From the NCBI RefSeq assembly GCF_007565055.1, contig NC_044554.1, positions 51,557,176 through 51,621,175 on the forward strand: a stretch of 64,000 nucleotides of DNA, read 5' to 3'. The notes beneath the pieces are model-generated. The model had not been told where the DNA came from. It searched no databases and saw only the letters and a list, made by a program, of their open reading frames with translations. The translations under genes were made by a program, and so were the position numbers. Of the stretch, positions 34,919 through 48,100 are shown one piece after another. The DNA comes from Rhinopithecus roxellana (lineage: Eukaryota; Chordata; Mammalia; Primates; Cercopithecidae). Within the stretch, counting starts at the first letter, position 1. Each line of letters opens with the position of its first letter.

Positions 34919-34935
34919 CTAAAGCAGGGTTCTTT

Positions 34936-35302
34936 ATTGGTCCCCTAACACAACTGAGAGATTGAAATACATTGTGAATGTAGAGAGAGTCCAACTGCAG
35001 TCCCAGCCACCGGACAGGGGATAGAGCTGTGGATATTGTCACCATAGGGGCTGCAGCCCAATCGGTGGCATCACACCCTGACATGGGAAGCGCCAGGCCC
35101 AGCCAGTGCTGCCACCAGACATGGAGAAAGGCCTTCCCCACTATCTCCAGATAACTGGCACCACCATTGACTTCAAAGTGCTATTCCACAGAAAATCCTT
35201 TCCCACTGGTATTCTTTATGAAGGATTTGCTTTAAGATGCAGCCGCAGAGTCACTTCACCTCATTAGCCAGTGGGGCTTTGCACAGGCCATTGACATTTT
35301 TA
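34936..35302. other. Unique, moderately GC-rich sequence
   Basis: Nothing recognised; a minus-strand frame overlaps the L1 and is not coding. Confidence 0.5.
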
Positions 35303-35560
35303 ATTACTTAATAATAAATACTTATATGGTATCTACTAATGTGCCAAGCACAGTTTTAAGCATGTAGCAGAGATTAACTCATTGTATCCTCACAACAATG
35401 CTGTAACGCAGGTATTATTTCATTATCCCCACTTGTTGAGGAGGAAAGTGAGGCACACAGAGGCTAAATATCTTGCCCAAAGTTACAACACTAGCAGGTG
35501 GTGCCAAGTTTGAACTCAAGTGGTCTGACTCCCGAGTCCTTGCGTGTAACCATGAGTTAA
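35303..35560 (-). repeat. MIR, nearly full length
   Basis: AATGTGCCAAGCACAGTTTT, GATTAACTCATTGTATCCTC, GAAAGTGAGGCACACAGAGG, CTTGCCCAAAGTTACAAC and CAAGTGGTCTGACTCC follow reverse MIR. Confidence 0.85.
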
Positions 35561-36002
35561 ACTGTCATGAATGAAATCTTTGCAATCTAGCTTACAAAGA
35601 ACACAAAAGAGGTGACGATGAGGATGATGGCTTCCGGTTCCCTCATCCTTCAGATCTACTTGGTCACATGGTCCGGGCTTTCTCAGGAACAGGCAAAAGC
35701 AAGCTCCTCTCCTGGGACTACCCAAGCCTGCTCTCCCGTGGTGATTGAAACCGGTGTGGTCTGACGCACACCTGCTCTGAGGCTACTATAGGGTTAATGC
35801 TTCCCTGACACCTGCTGCTCACTGGGCCTTGTTCCCCTGGTACTTAACCTAAAAACCAGAGTTAGATTCAGCAGGAAGGGTTTTTCTATGGACATTAGTT
35901 TAAATTGATACTTTTTCTGATGTGGCTTTGAAACCTCAGACTGATTATTATTTTTTCGTTGTCTTTTGAAGTCCTATATGATCATTATTCTAGATAAAAT
36001 AT
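35561..36002. other. Unique sequence
   Basis: Nothing recognised. Confidence 0.5.
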
Positions 36003-36010
36003 ACTAGCAG

Positions 36011-36317
36011 CTGAACCTGGCTCATGTCTGTAATCCCAGCACTTTGGGAGGCCGAGGCGGGCGGATCACCTGAAGTCAGGAGTTTGAGACCAGCCTGGCC
36101 AACATGGTGAAACCCTGTCTCTACTAAAAATACAAAAATTAGCCAGGCGTAGTGGTGTGCGCCTGTAGTCCCAGCTACGCGGGAGGTTGAGGCAGGAGAA
36201 TCACTTGAACCCTGGAGGCCAAGGTTGCAGTGAGCCAAGATCAAGCTATAGCACTCCAGCCTGAGCAACAGAGCAAGGCTCTGTCTCAAAAACAAACAAA
36301 CAAACAAAAACAAAAAA
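36011..36317 (+). mobile_element. AluS
   Basis: Alu body from about 36011, CAAA-type tail, and an ACTAGCAG target duplication at 36003-36010 and 36318-36325. Confidence 0.92.
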
Positions 36318-36369
36318 ACTAGCAGAAGTGTTGAAGCAATCTTTCAAACCACACCTAGGTAAATGAATG

Positions 36370-36513
36370 TTCCAGACCAGTGTACACAAATCCTCAGGGG
36401 ATCATTTTAAAATGAAGATTTTGATTCAGTAGATCTGAGGTTGGACCTAAGATTTTGCATTTTTGGCAAGATCCCAAGTGATGCTGATGCTCCTGGTCCA
36501 AGAACCACCTGTG
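36370..36513 (+). repeat. MER5-like hAT MITE
   Basis: TCCTCAGGGGATCATTTTAA, TTGATTCAGTAGATCTGAGG, TTTTGCATTTTTGGC and GTGATGCTGATGCTCCTGG are typical. Confidence 0.65.
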
Positions 36514-36832
36514 GAGGAGTAGCAAGGTTCCAGAACATTTCTATCACTCCTAGCAAAGGAAAGTTCTGCAGAGGGAATGAGTACTTTCAATCCCAGATTT
36601 TCTCCTCTCCTGAATTAAAAATATTTCAAAGCATGATTTTATTACACATAACTGTATACCTGTACAGGATAGTTGCAAAGACTAAACAGTGATTGAATAC
36701 AATAAATGTGTTTTCACTTAAAATATTGATGTATCCACTGCACGTTTGCTGTCAGCTTTGGGTGTGGTGAGTGAGTGGGGTACCTGTGGGACACTAAACA
36801 CTGGACAGGTTTCAGGTCAAGAATACTTCTCA

Positions 36833-37140
36833 GGCTGGGCGTGGTGGCTCATGCCTATAATCCCAGCACTTTAGGAGGCCGAAGCGGGTGGATCATCTGA
36901 GATCGGGAGTTTGAGACCAGCCTGGCCAACATGGTAAAACCCCATCTCTACTAAGAATACAAAAATTAGCCAGGCCTGATGGTGGGCACCTGGAATCCCA
37001 GCTACTCGGGAGGCTGAGACAGGAGAATCACTTGAACCTGGGAGGCGGAGCTTGCAGTGAACTGAGAGCGTGCTACTGCACTCCAGCCTGAGAGACAGAG
37101 TGAGACTCCACCTCAAAAAAAAAAAAAAAAAAAAAAAAAA
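36833..37140 (+). mobile_element. AluS
   Basis: Begins GGCTGGGCGTGGTGG; A-run to 37140. Confidence 0.93.
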
Positions 37141-37204
37141 GAAGGCAAGATGTAGAATCTGCTTAATAAAGGAAAAGGACAAAACTCTGCATAGGAGGTG
37201 AAGG

Positions 37205-37400
37205 GAGGCTAACAGTTATTGAATAATGATTCTGGGCCAGGCACTCTTATATTTACTAACCCTTCCATTTTCTAAGGTGGTTTGGGACAGAGGTGTTGGA
37301 ATACCTATTTTCATAAGACAGGTTGAGGGGGCCAAGTGGCACAATTGATATAGGGAAGAACTTGAATCTAGACCTGCTTAAAGAATCAAGTACTGTGCTC
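37205..37400 (-). repeat. MIR
   Basis: CTGGGCCAGGCACTCTTATA, TACCTATTTTCATAAGACAG and AACTTGAATCTAGACCTGC match diverged reverse MIR. Confidence 0.6.
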
Positions 37401-37779
37401 TTTCCACTCTCATTCCCCTGTCCCCAGCCTCTTATGAAGGGCGCATCGAGCTGCCTGAGAAGAACCAGAGAGAAAGGAGACCGCTAGACATAATGGTCTT
37501 CCCGGGGAAAGAGGGCCATGGCTGGATTTGTCTGTAGAGGGTCAAAGGGAAAGAGAAGGAATCTAGGATACCTGGGAGGAACTCTCATGTGGACAGGAAG
37601 TGTGTTTTGTTTGCCCTGACTCATCACATAGCTCAGTGTGTAGTATAGGATTGACTCAGTTCTGGGCTTGGGTTACCCCAACTCTACCCATCCCAAGGGA
37701 GCTCTGGCCTTTGGCTCCTGGAGATAGATCACTTCTAAATTACCTCCATAGATCATTTAGAATACCTTGCCTAATGAGA

Positions 37780-38275
37780 ATGGCTTTGTTCACCTGTTGT
37801 ACCTTGGGTCATGCTAGACAGTTGATGCTAACAATGTGACTTACGGTGGAGACCTTGGCCATGGGTTATCAGTTTGACCTCTGACAGGGCTGGAGACTGA
37901 GTAACTAAGGTTAGCCACATAGGTACTTCATGCCTAGGTGACTAACACCCACCCCTCCCGGCCCCCCAAAAATCCCTGGACACCAAGCCTAGGTGAGCTT
38001 CCCAATCGCCAGTGCTTCTGCTTCTTCCATGTTGTCTCAAGGTATTGCTGGGAGAATTAAGTGCTGTCTGTTGAAATCCACTGGAGGTGACAACTGGATG
38101 CTTGCATCTGGTCTCCCCTGAACCCTGCCCTATGTGTCTTCTACCTTTGCTAATTGTAATCTGTATCTTTCCTGTGTAATAAACCATAAGCCTGAGTATA
38201 GTAGCTCTTCTGAGTTCTGTCAGTCCTTCAGACAAATCACCGAATCCGAGGGTGGTCTTGGGGATCTCTAAAGAA
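37780..38275 (+). repeat. ERVL-like LTR (family not assigned)
   Basis: TTGCTAATTGTAATCTGTAT, TGTAATAAACCATAAGCCTG and TCTTCTGAGTTCTGTCAGTC followed by GGGTGGTCTTGGGG match the 3' half of a common ERVL-type LTR. The 5' boundary is approximate. Confidence 0.5.
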
Positions 38276-38344
38276 GAATTTAATACCAGCCATTAAGAAT
38301 CAACTTGCAGAGGTGGATTGGAGAAGGCTTTAGTTTGGTTCAGA

Positions 38345-38625
38345 CCAGTTAGCACCTGTTGAGCACTCACTGCTCACCAGATGCTGCTAATTGTTGGGAT
38401 ACCAAGATGAGTAAGTTAGAATCCCTGCTCTTCAAGACAGCTTAGTGCCTGCAAGGATCCCAAGGAAAGCACTACTTTCATCCAGAGGTGCTAAGCACCA
38501 GGAGAGACACAGCATGCTGCCACAGGGCTAGGGAAAGAGCCCTCCGCCCAGGTGGGTGTTCAGGAAGGAAGGCTTCCTGGAGGAGACTGCCCTCTGTGAA
38601 CCACCCTGGGTATTTTGAGGGCCTG
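38345..38625 (-). repeat. L2 fragment
   Basis: GCACCTGTTGAGCACTCACT, CCAAGATGAGTAAG, GTTCAGGAAGGAAGGCTTCC and TGGAGGAGACTGCC in reverse L2 order. Confidence 0.65.
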
Positions 38626-39339
38626 GTTACTGCTCTTGGAACAGACTCTCTGCAATTATTTAACAGCTCTCACTAGGAACATTTGCGCCCAGAGGCTCTG
38701 AAGCTAAGGTGAGGAGGAGTAGGTGTGTTTCCCACAAACCCAGGTCTCTGCTAAACTCTGTGGACTGCATAATTCATTTCAGACACAGAAATCAAAGTGG
38801 TGCTGCATTGGAAAAAGGAGAACAGAATGTCTCCTGTGGCTTACCTGAGGCTGTCCACAGAGCATCGGGGCCTTCTGCCTCAAAGTGTTGCTGGCAACTG
38901 CGTCCACCCCTCAGGTCACAATGCTGCAGCATAGAAGTCCCAGGATCTGGTGAGAATGTCTTCCCCATCCTACTCACCCCTGCCCAGGCTGGGGCAGACA
39001 CTCTTTAATTCCACCTGCTTTCCCTGGGAGGTGCAAGGGTGGAAAGTCTTGCTCACTACTTAAGATCAGTGGTATTTCCATTCTTTCTTTCTTCTAAGGG
39101 ACACTGCTACCAAGGTGGGGTGGGGCTTTCCCATTTCTTCAAGTTCTTTTCCACTTGTAAAACCCTCCCCTCATCTATTCTATAAGGCACCTGCCCTCAC
39201 CTGCGCTTACTTTTGAACTGCTTTACTGTTTCTGTTATCTCCAGGATGCCCCTTTTTAAAAAGTTCCACAGCTGATATTACTCTGTATCAGAGTAAATCC
39301 ACGCAGGTCTTCTTGTGCAAGGTTCAACACTGTGCCCAT
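38626..39339. other. Unique sequence
   Basis: Nothing recognised. Confidence 0.5.
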
Positions 39340-39960
39340 CTTTCCACAGAGGCTACTAGCCATGACACTAATCACTGTCATGGTTTATGTCACACCCACT
39401 TGGCCACCCTTGAGATCCACCACAGGGAGATGCAGCAATGTACTTCTCATTCAGGTATCCTTCCTCTCCCTCAGCCATCCCACCTCTAATGGACATTTCT
39501 TCTTTTGGGCTGCCCAGATCTAGGTTTGGGGAATTGTCTATTCCACGCATCTTGGTGGGAGGCAGAGTTCACCACTCAAGAGAGAAGATTAAAAGGCTCT
39601 AAACCTGTCTTCTCAGTCTCCTTAGATGGTGCACCCATGTGGGTTTCTGACACCGGCGCTACTGCCTGAGATAAGAAGGGCCCTGGGGATTCATCCTGGT
39701 GGAGATGGCGGCAGAAGCAGCGCCATACAGCCTCAGGGCAGTAGCAGCAGCCAGGCGAGCTGTGGGGCCCATGGTCCAGAAGCAGTGACTGCAGGGTCCA
39801 GATCAGCATGAGATGCGATTCTGGCTGCTCAGCGGCACGTTTCTTCCTGCCTTCCTTCCTACAGGCTTCCAGCTACCCATGTCTCGTCAGTAAATTACTT
39901 CCCCACTTATGTCAGACACAGCCAGTTTCTTTCACTGTAAACTAGAGATGCTGGCTGAGA
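39340..39960. other. Unassigned diverged repeat-like region
   Basis: The segment has a GATGGCGGCAGAAGCAGC block, a CCTTCCTTCCTACAGGCTTC block and CAGTAAATTACTTCCCCAC, reminiscent of an old LTR 3' part. I cannot name a family, and short frames in it resemble nothing known. Confidence 0.25.
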
Positions 39961-40179
39961 CACACCACTCTTTACAGAGCACTTGCCTCTAAAGTCCATT
40001 TCCCTCCTACCTTAGCCTCCCACCCAGGTGTGAGCCCGAACCTTTGAAGAGGTAGACAGGTGGAAAGGAACTGTGACTCAAAGTTAGGGACAAAGCTGAT
40101 GAACACTGGGAGAGAAATTTCTCTCTTCACTGGAAACTGGGAAACAGGTTGAGGGGTTAGAATGTAATTAGTCATTCCA

Positions 40180-41220
40180 GCATCTCATAAAGTCTTTTTT
40201 AAAAAGTTGTTAATACCAGTAATTGTAAAAAAAGAACAAGTTTCCCTTTTTCTCTTCTGAATCCCTCTCCATTTTTTCTTCTTTCACCCAACGCTCAAAG
40301 CATGTACCTTTGGCCTTCACATGATTGAAATGTTTGCTATCTATTTTCTTCTGGATTCAAGTTTTCAGCTGGTTATCTACATAATAATCGTACTTTTTTT
40401 TCTATACAGAACCTGAGGGAAAAATACCCTTCACCATCAAATACTGCAGCCTCCACCCACCCCCATTTTGCTCCCTACCCCAAGCAGACACAATCCTTTA
40501 AAACACACAACATAATCTTCTTTATTTAATTGTTTAATCAGTTTACATTCCACAACTGACAGATTATTTATTTTTATTTTTTCCATGAACAAGTCATTTA
40601 ATTAATTACCAGACACTTGTTTTTCTTCAATCGATGGAAATACAATATTTCTGCCAATTCGAAAAAGAAAATTGCAAGATGCAGTCAGTTTCAGTGAAGT
40701 CCCCAAATGCTCTCTGCTTCCTCAGTCCTTTCAAAGTCACAGGAACCTGGCAATTTCCCTTTTCATCCCCCCTCCCACTTCCCTGTTAAATTTACCGCTC
40801 AGAATATCACAATAGTTTCAAGATCTGGTTTGGATCACCTTTCCTGTAATTAATTAATTATGAGAAGGAACAGACAGTACAATAGATCTGATAAGATGTA
40901 GCATTCTTGTTAAGATTAAACAACACATTTATTCACATCATATCAGAACAAATTAACATAATATTTAATCTTATTTTAGCACCAATAACCACAGGAATTG
41001 CTACCTCCAAGGGCAGAGGCGTTGTTAGAATCCTGCAGTACACACCACTCCTTGTCTGACCAATCAGAAAGCACTATGCAAATTAAAGGTAAATAAATTT
41101 ATATTGACTGAGCAATAATCTGGTGGGCCATAAACACTCCAGGCGTTTGAGAGTTTTGTCGGTTATGGTCCCTGTCTAATGACCATATATAAAACATACT
41201 CACCAAATCAGCTCATTTTT
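40180..41220. promoter_or_regulatory. AT-rich repeat-free block, candidate conserved noncoding element
   Basis: About 1 kb without recognisable transposons, AT-rich with many TAAT cores: TAATTAATTAATTA at 40847-40860, AATTAATTACC near 40600, GATAAGA near 40890 and an ATGCAAAT-like octamer (CTATGCAAATTAAAG) near 41073. Such blocks downstream of brain genes are often enhancers; function is inferred only from composition. Confidence 0.3.
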
Positions 41221-42036
41221 GCTCAGTAACACAGGGCTCAGAATGTTATATTTTAAATCAATCAAACCTTGTCATACTGACTTGTTGAAATGCTTTGAGA
41301 ATACCCAGGGGTTGCTCCTTGCCTTTTATTCTGTTCTCTCCATTAAGATCTCGATACTTATCTTTTTCGCAAACAAAGGAGATTTCTTCAATCCTAAGGA
41401 AGGTCTCCAGGCAGGGAGGAGAGGTAGGCAATGGTGGGTTGAGTCCCAGTGCAAGGGTAGAACTTGTCACCATCACTGCCACCTCCTAGGAGACGCAGTG
41501 TGCCTGTAGCCACTGCCCTTCCCAGGGTATCTCCTTTTCAGCATTTGACTTTAAGATAAATATTTAAGAAAATTAAGGGATTGAGAAAACAGTTCCAAAC
41601 ATTGGTGAGATGATCTTAGCAGGTGACTGGACCAGATTGACAGAGAGAAGGCCTGCCTGCCCCTTCCCCACTATATGATAAAGGGATCAGGATAAGGGGT
41701 GAGGGGCAGTAGCTGACATTCCTGCAGCTGAAGAATATGACCTGCTTTGGCCTCTAGTACTTTGACAGGTCATCAGGGACATGCCTGGGGCAGCACCGAC
41801 AGCCTCTGGGGGCAGATGAGACATGGAGTCCACAGGAGTGGTCATCTCCTCTTACTAAGCAGGTGAAGCAGAACTTCCAGAGGCCAAGACAGCAGCCTCG
41901 ACATAGCTCTATGCTTTCTACTCTAGGCCAACACAACAAGACTCAATCCTGCCTTCATCAGCTATGACAAGAGCTGTGACAGTGAGTGACCCACCAGGGA
42001 GGACCACCCCATCAGTCTTCTAATGAAGAACCTAAG
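41221..42036. other. Unique sequence
   Basis: Nothing recognised. Confidence 0.5.
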
Positions 42037-42373
42037 TCAATGCTGTCCTATACAGCAACCAGTAGTCAGGTGTGGCTTTTGAACACTGCAAATGGAGCTG
42101 GGCCAAATTGAGATGTTTTCTAAGGGGACAATCACATTGGATTTTGAAGACTTCATTTGGAAAAAAAGAATGTAAAATATCCCAGTAATTTTTATATCGA
42201 TTCCATGCTGAAGTGATACTATTTTTGAAATGTTAGGTTAAAATGTAGTCTGAAAATTAATTTCACTGATTTTAGCTCTTTCTTTGGACTTTAAAAAACG
42301 TGGCTACTAGAATATTTAAAATTGCATATGTGACTTGGATCATGGTTCCATTGGATGATGCTGGTCTATACTA
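42037..42373 (-). mobile_element. Non-autonomous DNA transposon with visible terminal inverted repeats
   Basis: The left end reads CAATGCTGTCCTATACAGCA. The right end, reversed, reads CCAGCATCATCCAATGGAAC, an imperfect inverted match. Inside are GTCAGGTGTGGCTTTTGAAC and ACGTGGCTACTAGAATATTT, the order of a common primate-wide DNA element. Confidence 0.6.
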
Positions 42374-43164
42374 CCTTCCTGAAGCTGGTCCCATCACTGT
42401 GAACCAGCAGAGGGGAGGAAAGTTGGGATTGAAGGTGCCCCTAATCATGGGTTGGGTCACTGGCCAAGCTCGATGTGTCTCCGGGGCAGCTGGTCTTCTC
42501 AGTCCTGCAGGGTCACAGTTGTTTATGCAGCAGATTTACCTAATCCCTGCTCCTCTTTCCTACTTCCTATTACTTCAGGGTTACTGCTTTGAGGATCCTT
42601 CTCTACTGCCTTGCTGAGGATTTTCTGGTGATTCTGCCATCTCTCCTTCCCAAAGCTCCCTTCATCTTACCTCTGCTCCCAACCCACATCTTCTGCCTAC
42701 TGCCTCCATGCCACCATTGCCCCTGCCATCTTCATTCTTATTTGGTAGCATCCCTTAGCCAGACTCCCTGCTTCTGACACTGCAACCCACATTTATATGG
42801 TGAGTCATAAATTACAAAGCAATTCACGCATCATCTCCTTGGATGCTCTTTCTCCTACCCCAGCCCAGTGCAGCAAAGCTCAGTCAGTAGAGATAGACAG
42901 TAAAATGAGATCGTCAAAGCAAGTGAGAAAAGGAATCTGAGAATGAAAAGGTAGATAGAAGGCTCTGGACTCTGAGTGCAAACTGGATGTTAGCTCGAGG
43001 TCACTTTCTGAGGGGCGAAAGCAGGGGCCAGGAGGAGCAGAGAGAAAACGTCTCCTAATTTACCTCCACGCAGTAAGCACACACTGGCAAGGGCTCAAAG
43101 TCTCTCTAAAAATAGCAGCAAAATACACAAGGGGACTGGGCACCCCAGGAGCCCTAGAAGCCCC
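42374..43164. other. Unique sequence
   Basis: Pyrimidine-rich at 42630-42780; nothing recognised. Confidence 0.5.
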
Positions 43165-43290
43165 TGATCCCCATTTGGCTGAGAAGATGTGGAGACAGAG
43201 TGAGGTAACGAGACTCCCCCAAGCCCCGAGTGAGCCAGTGACAGGGCCACTCATGCCACCCCAGAGTCAGGTCTTTGTCATGACCCTTGC
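43165..43290 (-). repeat. MIR fragment (weak)
   Basis: GAGACAGAGTGAGGTAACGA, GTGAGCCAGTGACAGGGCC and CAGAGTCAGGTC fit a decayed reverse MIR. Confidence 0.4.
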
Positions 43291-44769
43291 CATGACCCTT
43301 CAAACATTGCTGATTTACTTTTATTTTGGGGGAAGTACATTTTACTTTACAGGGAAAAACCTGTGGAACAGAGAGTTCTAAGCAGACACTGGTGACTGTG
43401 GGAGAAACAACCAGAAAAAGCCTCCTGTGTCAATGGTATCCCTCCCTTCAAATCCCACCCCAAGTCAGGATTTTAGGGCCGCCCACATAAGTCCTCAGAA
43501 AACTAAGGGCTACATCATTGCATTTGTTTAATTTCAATCTCCCGCCCCTTTATTTTCAGTTTACACTTTTATTTGTACATTTTTACAGATAGTCTTGAAT
43601 AGCAAAACAGTCACACCATGGGTGGAAATGGGGAAGGAGTATGAGAATGAGTTCGTGAAAGCTCTTCACAGGAAAGGCTTGGTCACGCTCACAACACAGA
43701 CGCACTGGTACAGATGGATTGGAGAGGGTCTATGGGTGACCCGGAAAGGAAAGGAAAAGCTCAGCCAGTGGGAAGCATGGGGTTCTGGAGAGGAGAGAGG
43801 GATACAGAGTTCCTTAAGGAGCAACACCTGGTCCTTGGGAATGACGTGTGGGAGTTGCATTTGCTGAGATTGGTGTTTGCCAAAGAGATGCCAGCTTCTT
43901 CGAGCTACTGCTGTGCAACTCTTCATGTTCAGACCCAGTTTTCTGTTTTTCACACCTGAACACACACCCCCTGCAGTTGGGTGGCTCCCCCGTTACCGGC
44001 TGGGCTCTATTTATAGAGAGAGCAATGGCTTCCCTTCCCTTGGAGGAAGTCTCACCCTCACATGGACACTTGATCGGCTGCAAAGCAGAGAATGTGCAGA
44101 CCCTTTGGGAAGGGCATTCTTTTCTTGTTTAGAACCTAGGATTCTGTTTTTCCCAAACAGGATCACACCCAGACATGTCTTAGTGAATGTACCATCTAAA
44201 GGGCTTCCTTATATGAATTCATATGTTTTTGATGAAGCTACTGGCTTCAGCAACTGACAAGAGAAAGAAGATCCTAGCTCCTTGAGACTTGGTCTCACCC
44301 TAAACTTGAAAGATCATTGAAACCTTTCAGAATCTGATTTGCTTCCACCCATTCCATTTGGGAAGGTACAGCTGGAAATAACGTTAGGAGAATTAAAAAA
44401 AAAAAAATACTAAGGCATTGACCATGTGCCTTGGTTAATAGTTATCTGGTTTAGCTCCTATATGCTATTTGCCTGTATGGTTTACTCATTCTGTCACCAC
44501 TGCGAATAATTGAGATGGATAAAAGTGCCCTTTGCAAAACTGGCTCTGGACAAAAGGAAGTCTAGGAATAGGTAAAGTAAAATAAGGAACTAATTTCTCT
44601 GGGGGACCTGAATTTAAGTGTGCTGAAGTGGGACAGGTCCAGCCCTGTTCAGCAACAAAGATGACCTTGCACTCTGGGTTATCCTTCAGCAGCGAGGCAC
44701 AGACACTTGATGTGAGAATTCCATTCCAGCGGGGGGTCTTCTGAGGGAATTAGAGGATACATAACTCAT
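43291..44769. other. Unique sequence
   Basis: A 126-codon plus-strand frame (43877-44257) is open but overlaps other open frames on both strands and resembles no known protein. Confidence 0.5.
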
Positions 44770-44940
44770 ATGACACTTCATGTTTGCAAATCACTTTGCA
44801 ATTTCTTTGTCACCCTTAATATACCATGAGGTAAGGTGTTATCACTATCCTCATTTTGTAGATGAGGAAGTTCAAGTATGGAGAAGACACAGTGCCCAGA
44901 GTCACAAATCATTTCAATGCAGAGCTGTAGTGAAATTTAC
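44770..44940 (-). repeat. MIR
   Basis: ACCATGAGGTAAGGTGTTAT, CATTTTGTAGATGAGGAAGT and CAGAGTCACAAATCATTT in reverse MIR order. Confidence 0.65.
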
Positions 44941-45030
44941 AGTAACTGTTAAACAAGTGTAGCTTAATGAGTGAGTTACTCTGGCTTCAGCATTCTTACC
45001 TCTATGATTATATTGAGATGGCATCTGACC

Positions 45031-45108
45031 AAAAAAAAAAAAAAAGGAGAGAGAAAATGAAAGAAAAGGAAGGAAAGAAGGAAGGAAGAAAGGAAGAAAG
45101 GCAGGCAG
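45031..45108 (+). repeat. Poly(A) followed by (GGAA)n
   Basis: 15 A, then GAAAGAAAAGGAAGG and AAGGAAGGAAG units. GGAA arrays can bind ETS factors when long; this one is short. Confidence 0.88.
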
Positions 45109-48100
45109 ACATGCCCGAATAGAAATCTTTTAGCCCTGCTCTATCCTGCCCCTAAGGTCTGGCATTAAACTTTTAGGCCTCTTTGCTATCTGTGGGGGCT
45201 CAGGGCCCTGCATTCTTGCTGCCAGGAACACAGGGTCAACTTGACGCAGACCAATGTGGTTCTGTGGCTGTGCACTGCTCACGTGGACCCACCTGCCAAC
45301 CCAGAGACAAGCACTCATTGGGGAAGTTTTGAAGTCATGACCATTTGGATTGGGCCCATGGTAGATGCCTCAGAGTGACCTGATTATGAACAACCTTGTA
45401 GTCTTTTTTGTATTTTATTTTTGTCATATTCTACAATGAGCAGGTATTATTCAGGAAAGAAATCCAATACTCAGTAATCACATATTCTAAGAACTAGGAA
45501 TAACGTTTAAGAAACATTTTGCATCATGGCAGCATCAATGAAAAGAGGGCAAACACAGCCCCAGACATTGAGAGCTTTGAGAGACAGACACCAGAATCAC
45601 ATGTGTATGTCAACTCTGGTGGGGTTCTTACAAATCTGCCCCCTTACTCTATCCCACACCAGCTGGAAGATGGCATGGAAGGCAACCCCGCTGCTGTGCA
45701 CCAGCTCTTTCTATTTGCACTGAAATCACCTCTCACTTGGAAGCATCGTATTTCCCTGGAAAGGGCTGGGTGTGTCCCCTGGGATGGATGAGTCCCCTGA
45801 AGAGAGGGAACATTTTCAGAAAAGCAGCTTCACTTTAACTACAAGAATCAACCAAGTATCCCTCACAAACCACACCAAAGGATGACCACAGTGTATCTCT
45901 TCCTACTCCTTCCACCAGATATTTGAAAAATCAGTTACCACTCAGCGCATAATCCAGGTGAAGAGAGAGTCCATTCTAAATGCCTCTGGGTGATGTACCT
46001 GAGTTCATTATTCTGAATTTGACCCAGGTGGGCATCTTTGGAGACCTAAGCAGCACATCCTCCCACCAAATCAAGACAGCTACACATAGTGCATTTGTTT
46101 CCAGCATCTTATCATGAGTGTGGATGAATATTGAGATATAGGGCTTAGTCTCAGAGTCTTGGGATATCCTTCCCTCTTGTCACAGGATAGGCAAACATTG
46201 CTAGGTAGGACCACCCATCCCTGATGGGAAGATATGCACCTGGGCTCGGGGTGCTTAAGGAAGTCTTTGTCTAGATTTGGAGGAGTTGTCCAGTCTCTGT
46301 GACTCCATGATCCCTGAAGTTGAAATGGTAGGGTTGTTGAAAAGCTAAGGCTTGGAGGAGGATTGAAGCTGGAACAGGCACAGATTTTATTTTTCATATT
46401 TTGATGCCAGAGAGCCACAGACCTCCTTATAAAACCTACAGCCACAATGAACAAGGAAGGGGGCTGCTTGAAGTCTAGGAGCCTCTCTACAGATGAATCA
46501 CTTATCTATCTTAATTGACCCAAGTTGATGCATGAGGAAAGTAGGAGTGAGTGGAGAGAGAGGAAACGGAAACAGAAGAAGAAACCCTAACTCCCAAAAT
46601 AAGGAGAAAAAGATATGGGACCTCTCTCTAGGTAGAATACCTCACTTTCCTGAATCCCAATGTAGTAGAGTAGTGAAGGAAATAAAAGTTGCAATGGGCC
46701 CCAGGCTCAAGGTTGACTTGCATGGAGCTCAAAGCACATACATGTTCATATGCCAGTAAGAAGTTTGAACTTGACCTGGGGTTGGGGCTGGTGACTTTAG
46801 TGAGGTCATTGACCCTAAATGCCCTCATAAGGTTGGGTTCTACTTTGATTCAGAGTTAGCGGAGTCTGACTGACAGAGCCTCACAAGTCAAGGCTCTTCT
46901 CTTCCTCCTCCTCATCTCCCTCAGCTACCTCACAGACAGAAAGCTTCTGTAACTGGTTTGAGTCACATGTTTTAATCTGTGATCAAGCCCTTATGCTAGA
47001 GGGATCAAGGTCACCTGAGAAGTCCTCCCACTGGCCAGGACTTGCCCTCTGAATGGGGCCTCTATCCTGGTCATGTGGCTGGGCGTGTATTGCTTCCCAG
47101 CAGGATCAGATCCCAAAGTGTGTTTGTACTTATCTGGCCCCACTATCAAAGAAGTCACTCAAAGCCCCTGCTCTGGGCTGGTGAGTTGAGCCCAGGTTGT
47201 TTACATCTTTCCTGGGAGCTTTCTAAGATTTCAGGAACTCTCAGGGTTTCAAAGGGATGCAGTTAGCTTTGCTAAATGTCTGTCACAAAGATAGTAATTG
47301 GATAGAGCAGATAATCTATTCATTGAAAGTATGGGATTTTTTTCTTAAAAGAGGATATAAATAATGACAGGTCTGTGAGCCAGCATCCTCAAACATGGTT
47401 ACTTACAAAAAGTTTAAATGGTTCATAGCAAATTTCCCCATTTAGAATTTTTCCCCTCTTTCCTGCAACTGGAAAAAAGCTGGAATTTCAGTGTGGTCAT
47501 AGACAAGCCCTCTTCCCCAAATGGATGCTCATGAACACCTGTCTGTCCCTTCCTTGGCAGAGCCCATTCAGGACACTTGGAAGGAAGACACAAGGCCTCT
47601 CAATCTGAGATACTTTTCTTCACTTTTCCTTAAGCCCAAGTATGCCCTTCCCCTTAAGGGAGAAATCTCTTTTCAAAGAAAATTAGAAATAAAATGCCCA
47701 ATTAAAAAACTGGGTTTTCCTGAAAATTATTTCCCTTCTCACAGAATAAATCATTTGTTTTAAAAATAATCCTTAGAACCCCAACTGGAAGCTAACAACT
47801 TTTCCCATTATACACCTTACCCTATCGCCCAGTACACCCACACACAGGGAACTCACACATGAGACCTTTTGCAGATGCTGACCAGCGTCCCCAGTAAGGA
47901 AGTCTTGAGTAGTGCACCCACACCTGTGTGCAGGTGTGTACTGACACAAACGTACACAAAATGCACCAGAGAGATACACATACAGAGAGACCCACACTCA
48001 ACCCCATTCATGCACATCAGATGTCATATCATATCCAGATATGAATTACACACACACAGTTCAAAGGAGCAGATGAGGGTGGAAGACAGAGAGAAGGTAA

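Noticed and set aside
43877..44257. 126-codon plus-strand frame
   Set aside because: Open frames overlap it on both strands, it has no splice context and no similarity that I recognise; it fits chance.
45519..45791. 90-codon frame with plausible composition
   Set aside because: It does not begin with ATG, and an alternative frame is open over the same bases.
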